Shown here piece after piece: positions 1 through 8,022 of a stretch of DNA of 64,000 bases. A model generated the notes under the pieces. The model made no database searches, was not told the DNA's origin, and was given only the letters and a program-made list of their open reading frames with translations. Where the stretch lies: assembly GCA_001464455.1 (NCBI GenBank), contig LNEI01000017.1:62001-126000 (forward strand). The letters run 5' to 3'. Position 1 is the stretch's first letter. Every line of letters starts with the position of its first letter. The position numbers and the translations under genes are program-made. Origin of the DNA: Acidobacteria bacterium Ga0077534 (GTDB taxonomy: Bacteria > Acidobacteriota > Blastocatellia > Pyrinomonadales > Pyrinomonadaceae).

Positions 1-1
1 G

Positions 2-703
2 ATCGCTCCGATCTCACCTTTTTTGCTGCTTCAGGGCCAGATCGTCAGGTGGAAAGTCGGCATTTTGCCGGATGCCGAGGGCGACAGATCTGGCAGATAT
101 GGCGAAGGTGACGATGCCGCAAAGCTCTTTATCATCGGCGAATCGACCGTCGCCGGACTCGGAGCGCGCAATCACGAACTCGCTCTCGCCGGCCAGTTTG
201 CAAGATTTCTAGGTGAACACATCGGGCGGCCCGTCGACTGGAAAGTGGTCGGGAAAAACGGAGTCACGGCGAGGCGAACGATGGACGAACTACTGCCTCA
301 GATGCCTGACGAGAAATTTGACTACATCCTCGTCGGCCTTGGCGGCAACGACGTGATGAAGCTCTCGAGCCCGGTAAAATGGCGACGCGATATGACCGAA
401 CTGCTCGGAATCCTGCGGGAAAAGAGCCCGGACGCGGTTATTTTTATTACGAACTGCCCGATGATAGTCCATTCCCCGATCATGCCGCCGCCGATCAAGA
501 CCATCCTGTGGAACCTCTCAAAGATGCACAACGAGAATATCAAGGAATTCACCCGCGACATGGATCGCGTCTTCTACTATCCGCAGCCGGTCGATGTTCC
601 GCTCGAGGGCTTTTTCGCGGACGGCCTGCATCCCTCCGAACAGGGCTATCGCGATTGGGCCGAGGCGATGATCCGGCACTTCGCGGCAAACCATAAATGG
701 TAA
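2..703 (+). CDS. SGNH/GDSL-family hydrolase, 5' end outside window
   Basis: Probable esterase/lipase of the SGNH superfamily acting on an ester or acyl group; the substrate cannot be read from sequence. Seen: the block I nucleophile region reads GESTVAGLG (GES in place of GDS), block III is GLGGND, and block V is DGLHPSEQGY with the catalytic Asp-His pair. The frame is open to the first bases of the window and the first internal start is a TTG at 23, so the true N-terminus, perhaps with a membrane anchor, lies upstream. The stop overlaps the ATG of the next gene by 7 nt, suggesting translational coupling. Confidence 0.8.
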   Translation: MAPISPFLLLQGQIVRWKVGILPDAEGDRSGRYGEGDDAAKLFIIGESTVAGLGARNHELALAGQFARFLGEHIGRPVDWKVVGKNGVTARRTMDELLPQMPDEKFDYILVGLGGNDVMKLSSPVKWRRDMTELLGILREKSPDAVIFITNCPMIVHSPIMPPPIKTILWNLSKMHNENIKEFTRDMDRVFYYPQPVDVPLEGFFADGLHPSEQGYRDWAEAMIRHFAANHKW

Positions 704-2178
704 ATGCAAACGAGTTACTTGAGATCCTTGCGAGCCGTCACGAATGGCTGTTGGTTCGCGGTACAGGTCGTTCGTTTCCGCTTCTGCATCATGAACTCGA
801 GGTGATCGAAGACGGCGAAAAGGTCCATTTCGGATTTCTCGACGAAAATGGCTTTCACTCGTGGCGGCTCAACGGCTTTAAGCCGGATGCGAACGAGATC
901 GAGATCGATGTTGCAGGCTCGTTCGGAAAGAATCGCGAAACGCTGCGGCTGATCCCTAGGACACCAGCAGCCGAGTTGTCAGCAGAGATCGAGATCGCGC
1001 GTCTGAAGAGGGCGAACGAGATAGCCGGTCTTATCCCGCAAACTTTCCCAGCAGCTAAGCTCGTCCGCGTCACCCTCAACGAACCCGGCGGACGTCTCGC
1101 CCAGATCGTTTTCGACCGCGAAGACAAGGCTCCATGTGCCGCGATCGCGGACGTGACAAACGCAATGACGGTCGAGTCGCTCTTTACCGCGGCGATGCTT
1201 TGGCTCGAAAAACTTGGCGAGCGGAAGAAAAAGCCTATCCTCGACCTTTGGATCGTCTGCGAAAAACGGCCCGCCCGTTTGGCTCGAAAACTGCTCGCCC
1301 TTTTTAGCGATCGTTGGAAGGCAAAGATAACCATCGTCGAGATCGACCGGAAAAGCGATCCGCCGCGGCTGATCCTGCATCAGGCATGGCGGCTAAGCGA
1401 ACTTTGGCGGGAAAAAGCCCCGAAACTCGTGCTCCCAGTGAACCCATCGCCGAGCGTCGTCGCCGGGAACATCCTACAAATGTCGCCCGCAAATACCGAT
1501 CTCGTCTACTCGCGAAACGGCGAAACCATTCGCTTTTGCGGTCTGCCCTTTGCGAGGGTCAGAAGGATCATGGGGATCGACAAGGCCTGGCTTGGCGTTG
1601 GCCGTGAGCGGCGGCCCGCAAACAACGAAAACTGGCCCGAGTTAGAAACCCTTGTTGCCAGCCTCGAACAGCACCGCTGTCCCGCACCGGCCAACAAGCG
1701 ACACGAATACTATCGCACCGCGTCCGAAGCGTGGCTCGAATCGATCCTTCGCCGCGACATTACTCAGCTCGACGCCAACCTCGTCCTTTCGCCGATCTAC
1801 AACCAATTTCGCTCGTCAACCGACAAGATCGACCTGCTCGCCCTGCGCCGCGACGGCCGCCTCGTCATCATCGAACTAAAAACCCAACCCGACCGCGAAA
1901 TGGTCTTTCAGGCCGTCGATTACTGGCGAAAAATAGAACTCCAACGCCGCCGCGGCCTCCTCGCCGCCGCCAACCTTTTCGAAGGCCGTGAGATCTCAGA
2001 CAGACCTGCGATCCTCTACCTTTCCGCTCCTGCGTGGAGCTTTCATCGGGATTTTGAGTATTTTGCGAGAGCCGTATCACCGGAGATCGAGCTGTGGCGA
2101 TTTGAACTGCATGAAAACTGGCGGGAAAAGGTTAAAGTCGTTGCGAGACAGACATATGCAGAAGCCCTCACGAAGTAA
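697..2178 (+). CDS. PD-(D/E)XK nuclease-like domain protein, unknown role
   Basis: A 493-residue protein I cannot assign to a named family. The last third has a PD-(D/E)XK fold signature: Asp379 in KIDLLALRRDG, then Glu393-x-Lys395 in LVIIELKTQ, followed by a helix with a conserved-looking QAVDYW. This is the metal-binding core of many nucleases and DNA-repair proteins. The N-terminal 330 residues show no motif I recognise. It starts inside the end of the SGNH hydrolase gene (7-nt overlap), so the two are probably co-transcribed. Its last codons form the left arm of a long inverted repeat shared with the convergent response-regulator gene. Nuclease activity is inferred. Confidence 0.6.
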   Translation: MVNANELLEILASRHEWLLVRGTGRSFPLLHHELEVIEDGEKVHFGFLDENGFHSWRLNGFKPDANEIEIDVAGSFGKNRETLRLIPRTPAAELSAEIEIARLKRANEIAGLIPQTFPAAKLVRVTLNEPGGRLAQIVFDREDKAPCAAIADVTNAMTVESLFTAAMLWLEKLGERKKKPILDLWIVCEKRPARLARKLLALFSDRWKAKITIVEIDRKSDPPRLILHQAWRLSELWREKAPKLVLPVNPSPSVVAGNILQMSPANTDLVYSRNGETIRFCGLPFARVRRIMGIDKAWLGVGRERRPANNENWPELETLVASLEQHRCPAPANKRHEYYRTASEAWLESILRRDITQLDANLVLSPIYNQFRSSTDKIDLLALRRDGRLVIIELKTQPDREMVFQAVDYWRKIELQRRRGLLAAANLFEGREISDRPAILYLSAPAWSFHRDFEYFARAVSPEIELWRFELHENWREKVKVVARQTYAEALTK

Positions 2179-2246
2179 GGGCTCTTTCTTGTTAGAAAGC
2201 CCTTTCGATGGGCGTTGAGAGCCCTTACTTCGTGCGGGCTTCTGCA
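2157..2246. terminator. Long inverted repeat between convergent genes, probable bidirectional terminator
   Basis: Two 29-nt arms (2157-2185 and 2218-2246) are reverse complements with a single mismatch and a 32-nt spacer. The left arm contains the last codons and stop of the PD-(D/E)XK gene; the right arm ends 5 nt before the stop of the convergent response regulator. A hairpin this long would end transcription from both sides, although only short T runs follow it. Confidence 0.6.
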
Positions 2247-2250
2247 GTGG

Positions 2251-2952
2251 TCAGGCCGGATTCACATACCGATATCCGACGCCACGCACCGTCTGTACGA
2301 TCTTCGGATTGTTCGGTTCGTCTTCGAGGTGTTTGCGGAGGCGGACGATGAAGTTGTCGATGGCTCGGGTGTCGGTGTCTTCCTGTAGCTGCCAGACGTC
2401 TTCGAGGATCTCTTTGCGAGAGACGGCACGGCCTTCGTTGTCGATGAGGTATTGGAGCAGTTTGGTCTCCATCAGGGTAAGCGGGATCAGCTCGGTGCCA
2501 TTGCGGAGTTCGAGATTTTCGAAGTCTATGGTGCGGCTGTTGACGGATATCTGCCGGCCGGTTTTTGCGGCTTTGGCTTCGTGCCGCGTCCATCGACGGC
2601 GGCGGAGCAGGCCGTTGAGACGGGCAATAAATATGTTGAGGTCAAAAGGTTTGGGCAGATAATCGTCTGCTCCTGCTTCAAAGCCAAGCAGCACATCCTC
2701 GGGCCGCCCACGAGCGGTGAGCATCAGTATCGGCGTATAATCGAGCCGTTCACGCAAGGTTTTCGCAACCTCAAATCCGTCAACAGTCGGCAGCATCACG
2801 TCCAAGACGATCGCATCAAAGGTCTCGCTTTCGAGCACCTCAAGTGCCGGAGCTCCGTCCCCGACGACCTTGACCTCGTGCCCTTCGGCCTCAATGTTGA
2901 ACCGCAGACCATCAGCCAGGTGCTGTTCGTCTTCGACAATTAGAACTTTCAT
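2251..2952 (-). CDS. OmpR/PhoB-family response regulator
   Basis: DNA-binding response regulator of 233 residues. The N-terminal receiver domain shows the acidic pocket (VEDE), the phospho-acceptor Asp51 in DAIVLDVMLPTVDG, and the conserved Lys near residue 101 in YLPKPFD. The C-terminal winged helix (about 130-230) ends in the typical RGVGYRYVNPA. The partner histidine kinase lies immediately upstream on the same strand, separated by 53 nt filled with heptamer repeats. The target genes and the signal are unknown; no phosphate- or envelope-stress gene is adjacent to suggest one. Confidence 0.93.
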   Translation of the reverse strand: MKVLIVEDEQHLADGLRFNIEAEGHEVKVVGDGAPALEVLESETFDAIVLDVMLPTVDGFEVAKTLRERLDYTPILMLTARGRPEDVLLGFEAGADDYLPKPFDLNIFIARLNGLLRRRRWTRHEAKAAKTGRQISVNSRTIDFENLELRNGTELIPLTLMETKLLQYLIDNEGRAVSRKEILEDVWQLQEDTDTRAIDNFIVRLRKHLEDEPNNPKIVQTVRGVGYRYVNPA

Positions 2953-2961
2953 AAAATGGGT

Positions 2962-3010
2962 GATCGTTGACGGTAGTTCGTTGTTCGCTGTTCGTTTTTC
3001 GTTGATCAGC
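2962..3010. repeat. Heptamer tandem array (GTTCGTT type)
   Basis: Seven consecutive 7-mers: GATCGTT, GACGGTA, GTTCGTT, GTTCGCT, GTTCGTT, TTTCGTT, GATCAGC. They fill the gap between the kinase stop and the response-regulator start. One of seven such tracts in the window. Confidence 0.7.
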
Positions 3011-3890
3011 TTATCGGCAATTGGACAAAAAATGTCGTCCCTTTCCCCTCGCCTTTGCTTTGGGCTCGGACGCGGCCGCCGTGTTTGGCTATTACGGAAC
3101 GCACGATCGCGAGGCCGAGGCCGGTTCCTTTGACAGTTCCGGTGGCGTTATTTGGAACGCGGTAAAAGCGTTTAAATACGCGTTTTAGATCAGTTCTGGC
3201 CATTCCGATACCGTGATCGCGGATGTAAACTTCGGCCTTGTTCCCTCTCGACGTTTTCAGTCTGACCGAGACGCGTGGATCAGCGCCCGAATATTTCACC
3301 GCGTTGTCGAGCAAATTTGCGAAGGCGGTCTGCAGTTCGCTTCGGTCGCCGACTACTCTTATCGGGTCAGCCGGCTTTGAAAACTTGATCGCGCCCTCAT
3401 CGAGGTGTTTTCTTGAACGCACTATTCCGATAGTTTCCTTGAGCAGATCACCAATATCGATCTCGGCCAGATTCATTGCCCGCTGCTTCTCGCTCGTGCG
3501 GCTCGCCTGCAATATCTGCTCGACCGTGCTGAGCAGACGCTCGTTGTCGTCGAGCATGATGTCGTAAAACTCGAGCTGTTTTTCTCGCGTCAGATCTCTT
3601 GCTTTCAGTGTCTCAAGGTAAAGCTTGATCGAGGCGATCGGCGTTTTGAGTTCGTGCGTCACCGAGTTTAGGAATGCGTCGTGCTGTTCGTTTCGGCGGA
3701 TCTCGCGAACCAGAAAGACCGTATTGAGGATGATCCCGGTTATGATCAGCAAAAAGAAAAGAACGCCGAAGATCAGTAACGCGACCTGACGAAGGTTTAA
3801 GAAGATCCAGCTGATGTTCAGAGCGATCGCCAGCGCCGAAAGGCTGATGCCCAGAATGAGAAAAAATATCGCTGTGCCTCGGCGCCGCAT
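3006..3890 (-). CDS. Membrane sensor histidine kinase
   Basis: A 294-residue two-component kinase. Two hydrophobic segments (about 8-30 and 37-62) with almost no periplasmic loop suggest membrane-embedded or intracellular sensing. The HisKA box SVTHELKTP carries the phospho-acceptor His79. The ATPase domain has an N box (DNAVKYS), a G1 box (DHGIGM), an F box (FKRFYR) and a G2 box (GTGLGLAIV). It is transcribed first, with the OmpR-type regulator 53 nt downstream, so the two form one signalling operon. No separate sensor domain is visible. Confidence 0.93.
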   Translation of the reverse strand: MRRRGTAIFFLILGISLSALAIALNISWIFLNLRQVALLIFGVLFFLLIITGIILNTVFLVREIRRNEQHDAFLNSVTHELKTPIASIKLYLETLKARDLTREKQLEFYDIMLDDNERLLSTVEQILQASRTSEKQRAMNLAEIDIGDLLKETIGIVRSRKHLDEGAIKFSKPADPIRVVGDRSELQTAFANLLDNAVKYSGADPRVSVRLKTSRGNKAEVYIRDHGIGMARTDLKRVFKRFYRVPNNATGTVKGTGLGLAIVRSVIAKHGGRVRAQSKGEGKGTTFFVQLPIS

Positions 3891-3903
3891 ATACCACTGA
3901 AGT

Positions 3904-3989
3904 TAAAAGGTGAAAAGGCAAAAGGCAAAAGCGGTTCACGGTTTCCCGCTCAGCCATTTTCGCCTTTCGCCTTTTTCCTATTGCCTTTC
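3904..3989. repeat. Palindromic heptamer array between desaturase and kinase genes
   Basis: Left half: AAAAGG units at 3905, 3913, 3920 and 3927. Right half: TTCGCCT, TTCGCCT, TTTTCCT, ATTGCCT from 3959. The right units are the complement of the left units, so the tract can fold into a large imperfect hairpin. It lies downstream of the desaturase stop and upstream of the kinase start on the minus strand, and may act as a terminator for the desaturase. Confidence 0.6.
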
Positions 3990-3990
3990 T

Positions 3991-4872
3991 TTACGCTGCC
4001 TGCCGAATCTCTTGGGGCGCTTCCGACTCGGTCTCGAGATCGTACGCGTAAACATTGTCGATCAACCCAAGCTTCTTGAGGGCCAAAAGCTGGATCCAGT
4101 TGAGGTCGACCTCGCGCCACGTCAGACCATGTCGTGCCGAACGCGGGAAAGCGTGGTGATTATTGTGCCAGCCTTCGCCCCAGGTCACTGCGGCGACGAG
4201 AGCGTTGTTTCGCGAATCGTCACGCAGGTCGAAACGGCGGCTGCCCCACAGATGCGTTACAGAATCGACCATCCACGTGAAATGCCAGCTGACGACAATG
4301 CGAGCAACAACTGCCCAGATGACCATCGACCAACCGCCGATCGCGAACAAAGCTGCCGCGAGGACAACGGTCGAAACCCAGTACCATTTGTCGATGAACC
4401 GCAGAAATGGGTCTTTCATCAGATCCGGCGAATATCGCTGGCGAACCGCCTGCGGCTGATTCTGTGCCGTTCCCTGGAATATCCATCCCATGTGCGACCA
4501 AAAAATGCCGTTACGCGGGCTGTGCGGATCTTTGTCAGTATCGGTAAATGCGTGATGCAAACGGTGCGTCGTCACCCACGAGATCGGGCCGCTCTGCAGG
4601 CCGAGCGTTCCGCACACTGCGAGGAATCGCATCATCCATTTCGACGTGGTAAAACCACGATGGGTCAGCAAACGGTGATAACCGATGCCGATACCCCAGC
4701 TCGAGGCTATGACCCAGAGGACGAGCGTCGCCGCCAGATTCTGCCAGCTAAAAGTAAAAAGGGCCGCTAGCGCCACAATATGAAAGGCGGAAACGGCGAT
4801 GATCGTGTGCCAGTTGTATTTCCCGGCTCGCGAAGCCTCAAATTCGATAACGTTTTGCATTGTAGACAACAA
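3991..4872 (-). CDS. Acyl-CoA/acyl-lipid fatty-acid desaturase
   Basis: Integral membrane di-iron desaturase of 293 residues, probably introducing a cis double bond into membrane fatty acids (delta-9 type by family). The three histidine boxes are HRLLTH near 65, HRLHHAF near 105 and HNNHHAFP near 236. Hydrophobic segments lie at about 25-60 and 155-200 in the usual two-pair arrangement. The length matches bacterial stearoyl-CoA desaturase-like proteins. It is a single gene, with a heptamer hairpin region after its stop and 173 nt separating it from the divergent acyltransferase gene, which also acts on acyl chains. Confidence 0.92.
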   Translation of the reverse strand: MLSTMQNVIEFEASRAGKYNWHTIIAVSAFHIVALAALFTFSWQNLAATLVLWVIASSWGIGIGYHRLLTHRGFTTSKWMMRFLAVCGTLGLQSGPISWVTTHRLHHAFTDTDKDPHSPRNGIFWSHMGWIFQGTAQNQPQAVRQRYSPDLMKDPFLRFIDKWYWVSTVVLAAALFAIGGWSMVIWAVVARIVVSWHFTWMVDSVTHLWGSRRFDLRDDSRNNALVAAVTWGEGWHNNHHAFPRSARHGLTWREVDLNWIQLLALKKLGLIDNVYAYDLETESEAPQEIRQAA

Positions 4873-5045
4873 ACCTCTTTGACAGATTATTTATGGAAGC
4901 CGTGATGGGATCTCCCTACAACAATTAGCCTAACAGGTTTGTTTTGTATTGATTGTAAGACTTTTGTAATGCTTTATCCTGACCGTTCGGGCTTTGAAAA
5001 TGGAGGCGTTTGTCTCTAAAGTAGTGTTGCGTAATTGGGTGTCTA

Positions 5046-5984
5046 ATGGCGAGAAAAAGTAATGCTCAGATATGGGTCGAATATTCGTTTGCGCGTTCGA
5101 TCTGGGCGGTGGTCGGATGGCTGCCCGGGAGTGCGGCGATAGGCTTTGGCCGGGCTGTCGCTTGGCTCGGTTATCACCTGTTCGGGAAGCTCCGGCGGGT
5201 CGGGCATCGAAGCCTTAGATTCGCCTATCCTGACAAACCGGAAGCCGAGCGAGAGCAGATCCTAAAAGATTCGTTTGCCAGCCTTGGACGAACGTTGGGA
5301 GTGGTCGGCGGGTTTGGGCGGGTGACTCAGGCGAATATTCGTGACCTGATCGATCTTGAACTTGACCCTGAATTTACCGAGCGATTCGAAAAGGCGAGGG
5401 CCGAGAAACGCGGAATGATCGTGCTCACGGGTCATGTCGGGAATTGGGAATTGTTTGCTCTCGCGTTTTCGATGTTCTTCGGGCCGGCAAATCTGCTGTC
5501 GCGAAAGATGGACAATCCTAAGATCGATGCGATGGTCGAACGGATGAGATCGAGCTTTGGGAACCGCCAGATCGATAAAACAAATGCGGCCGCTCCGATC
5601 CTCAAGGCCCTGCGAAACGGAGAGTGTGTCGGCATTCTCGCAGATGTTAACACGCACCCGAAAGAGGGCGTTTTCGTGCCATTTTTTGGCGTCGATGCCT
5701 GCACTACCGCTGGCGTAGCGATGCTTGCACTCAGGGCGAATGCACTGATCGTTCCGATGTTCGCAGTTTGGGATAAAACTGCGGGGCGGTACAAGATGAT
5801 CAACGAAACGATAATCGACCCGCAAGAAACCGGCGACCGAAAAGCTGACATCTTAAGAATAACCGCCGAATTCACCACCGCCATCGAGCGAGTCGTTCGC
5901 AAGTATCCTGAGCAATGGATATGGATCCATCGACGTTGGAAAACCCGGCCGCCGGGCGAGACGGAACTATATGACAACATCTGA
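5046..5984 (+). CDS. LpxL/HtrB-like lipid A biosynthesis acyltransferase
   Basis: Inner-membrane acyltransferase of 312 residues. It has the HX4E catalytic motif at His130-Glu135 (LTGHVGNWELFA), an N-terminal amphipathic/hydrophobic start (WAVVGWLPGSAAIGFG) and a C-terminal PEQWIWIHRRWKTRPP, which is diagnostic of the LpxL/LpxM family. Expected role: secondary acylation of lipid A or a related glycolipid. It overlaps the following CWC gene by 14 nt, which in turn overlaps the cyanophycinase-like gene, so the three are one transcript. The acyl chain used cannot be told. Confidence 0.9.
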   Translation: MARKSNAQIWVEYSFARSIWAVVGWLPGSAAIGFGRAVAWLGYHLFGKLRRVGHRSLRFAYPDKPEAEREQILKDSFASLGRTLGVVGGFGRVTQANIRDLIDLELDPEFTERFEKARAEKRGMIVLTGHVGNWELFALAFSMFFGPANLLSRKMDNPKIDAMVERMRSSFGNRQIDKTNAAAPILKALRNGECVGILADVNTHPKEGVFVPFFGVDACTTAGVAMLALRANALIVPMFAVWDKTAGRYKMINETIIDPQETGDRKADILRITAEFTTAIERVVRKYPEQWIWIHRRWKTRPPGETELYDNI

Positions 5985-6177
5985 CGCAAAAGTCTGCGAG
6001 TCGTGCGGAGAACCTTTTGGCTGCGGTGCGAAACTTGACGGATGCTGGTGTGCCGAAGTGGAACTGGACCCAGTTGTGTTAGACAAATTGAAGACCATTT
6101 ACAACGACTGCCTTTGTCCGCGGTGCCTCGAAGCTCTGGCAAAGGCCGATAAAACTGAACCTAATGAGATCCTGTAA
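5971..6177 (+). CDS. Cysteine-rich CWC-type small protein
   Basis: A 68-residue protein with the CWC signature: CESCGEPFGCGAKLDGCWC, then a second pair CLCPRC. The eight cysteines suggest bound zinc or another metal. The family has no assigned biochemical function. It starts 14 nt inside the acyltransferase gene and ends 14 nt inside the next, so translation is coupled on both sides. Confidence 0.8.
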   Translation: MTTSDAKVCESCGEPFGCGAKLDGCWCAEVELDPVVLDKLKTIYNDCLCPRCLEALAKADKTEPNEIL

Positions 6178-6970
6178 ACGCAACTTTCTTCTGTTTCTGG
6201 TTGTTCTGATCCTTCCGGTTGTCGTATTCGGACAGCAGCGACTTTTTGTCGTTGGCGGCGGAACGCGGCCGCCTGAGGGTGTCAAGAAGTTTGTCGAATG
6301 GTCAGGTGCGGGAAAAGCGAAAATACTCGCTATCACCTGGGCCAGCGGGGTTCCGGAGGAGAGTTTTGCGGCCCTTAAAAAGAACTTTACCGAAGCCGGA
6401 GCCGGTTCGGTCGAACACGCTGCGACGCGTCCACTCGACTCGACAGAGCGTTCGCAGTTCATCGAACAGCTTCGAACCGCGACGGCCGTCTTCTTTTCAG
6501 GCGGCGACCAGAACCGCATCATGGACGTGCTAGCCGATGCAGAGTTGCTGAAGCTCATTCGCGAAAAATACGCCAAGGGAGCGCCTTTCGGCGGTACCAG
6601 TGCCGGTGCGGCCGTCATTTCGGACCCGATGATGACGGGCGAAGCGGACCTCAAGATCCTCGACGGAAAAAAGGTTGGTGTGCGAAAAGGCCTCGGGCTG
6701 CTGCCTTTCGTCATGTTCGACCAGCATTTTTTGGTACGGCAGAGACACAACCGGCTTTTTGGATTTGTGATCGAGAATCCAAACTACTTAGGTGTTGGGA
6801 TAGACGAGGACAACGCCGTCTTAGTCAGCGATAACCGAAACATCGAGGTAGTTGGCCCGACACAGGTTATGTTCGTAGACGCGAAGGAGCGGAAAGGAGC
6901 AATGATGGTCAATTTTCTCAAGGCCGGAGAGCGATTTGACCTCAGGAAACGAAAAGCGATAAATAAATAA
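6164..6970 (+). CDS. Cyanophycinase-like peptidase (S51 family), exported
   Basis: A 268-residue protein with a signal peptide (hydrophobic stretch at 7-21, ending VFGQQ). The mature part follows the class I glutamine-amidotransferase-like fold of peptidase family S51: VVGGGTRPP, FFSGGDQNR and the nucleophile elbow GGTSAGAAV with its Ser near residue 146, then DQHF(L) and RHNRLFGFV in the conserved C-terminal half. Cyanophycinases cleave the beta-Asp-Arg polymer cyanophycin. No cyanophycin synthetase is in the window, so another beta-aspartyl peptide is possible. It belongs to the acyltransferase-CWC transcript by overlap. Confidence 0.85.
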   Translation: MRSCKRNFLLFLVVLILPVVVFGQQRLFVVGGGTRPPEGVKKFVEWSGAGKAKILAITWASGVPEESFAALKKNFTEAGAGSVEHAATRPLDSTERSQFIEQLRTATAVFFSGGDQNRIMDVLADAELLKLIREKYAKGAPFGGTSAGAAVISDPMMTGEADLKILDGKKVGVRKGLGLLPFVMFDQHFLVRQRHNRLFGFVIENPNYLGVGIDEDNAVLVSDNRNIEVVGPTQVMFVDAKERKGAMMVNFLKAGERFDLRKRKAINK

Positions 6971-7047
6971 AAAAATATAAAGATACCGCGAATAATGTTC
7001 TCTCGCCTTAACTGTTTGGAGACTTTATCTAAATTTAGAGGTTTGGA

Positions 7048-8022
7048 ATGAAAAGAGCTTTTATTTTCGTTTTTGTATTGTCCTTTCTCGTCGGTCATGT
7101 CGCAGTCGCTCAACAGCCCGCACCTCCGCAGAAAACGCTAAATAGCGATCCAAACCTGGCCCAGATCGTCTCGTCGGACATCGACCTTTTCTGGAAGGCG
7201 TATGACAAGGCAAAGCCCGAGAACAATATAAATATTTTCCGTGATGAATACCTGCGAAAGGGCAGCCTTGGGCTCAAGGATTTTACGTTAACCAGGATCG
7301 AGTCCGCGTGTAACCTTGTCGCAACTATCGAGGCAAGGCCGAAATACTACGCTTCCTTGCGTGAGGTTTCTCAAAAGGCGGGTGCATTCAAAGAGCCGAT
7401 GAGGGCGGCATTTCGCAAGCTCAAGAGCATTTATCCCGACGCGGTCTTCCCGGATGTATATCTGCTAATAGGCCGAATGAACTCGGGCGGAACATTCACC
7501 CAAAATGCGTTACTCATCGGCGTCGAAATGTACGGCATGACGCCTACGACGCCAAAAGATGAGTTAACTGATTGGCACAAGCAGGTGCTCAAGCCGATCG
7601 ACGAGATCCCGTACATCGTCGCTCACGAACTAATCCACTATCAGCAGAAGTATCCTGCGGGCGAAAGATCACTTCTCGGGGCCGCGATCGGCGAGGGAAG
7701 CGCAGATTTTATCGCTGAGTTGATCGCAGGAAATCATATAAATAAACACCTTCACTCATTCGGTGACCCGAAAGAACGTGAATTGTGGCAGGAATTTAAG
7801 CAGTCGATGGCGGCAAACGACACGTCTCTGTGGCTATACAACGGGAATAAAGTGAAAGATCGCCCCGCCGATCTGGGCTATTATATAGGCTACAAGATCG
7901 CGGAGGCGTATTACAAAAATGCCTCGGATAAGCATCAAGCGGTTCGCGACATTCTCGAGATCAAGGACTTCAACGCGTTTCTCGCGGCCAGCAAATATGA
8001 GACAAAATTCGCCGCGAACTAG
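7048..8022 (+). CDS. Secreted putative Zn-dependent protease, DUF2268-like
   Basis: A 324-residue protein with a clear signal peptide (hydrophobic at 4-20, ending VAVAQQ). HELIH at 193-197 is a zincin HExxH motif, and the downstream IGEGSADFIAE near 215-225 supplies a likely third ligand glutamate, as in the DUF2268 and gluzincin groups. No substrate can be inferred. It stands alone, and its stop overlaps the stop of the convergent NRAMP-like gene by 4 nt. Confidence 0.7.
   Translation: MKRAFIFVFVLSFLVGHVAVAQQPAPPQKTLNSDPNLAQIVSSDIDLFWKAYDKAKPENNINIFRDEYLRKGSLGLKDFTLTRIESACNLVATIEARPKYYASLREVSQKAGAFKEPMRAAFRKLKSIYPDAVFPDVYLLIGRMNSGGTFTQNALLIGVEMYGMTPTTPKDELTDWHKQVLKPIDEIPYIVAHELIHYQQKYPAGERSLLGAAIGEGSADFIAELIAGNHINKHLHSFGDPKERELWQEFKQSMAANDTSLWLYNGNKVKDRPADLGYYIGYKIAEAYYKNASDKHQAVRDILEIKDFNAFLAASKYETKFAAN

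Noticed and set aside
3910-4770. 286-residue plus-strand frame opposite the desaturase
   Set aside because: No family motif, lies fully antisense to a gene with three perfect histidine boxes.
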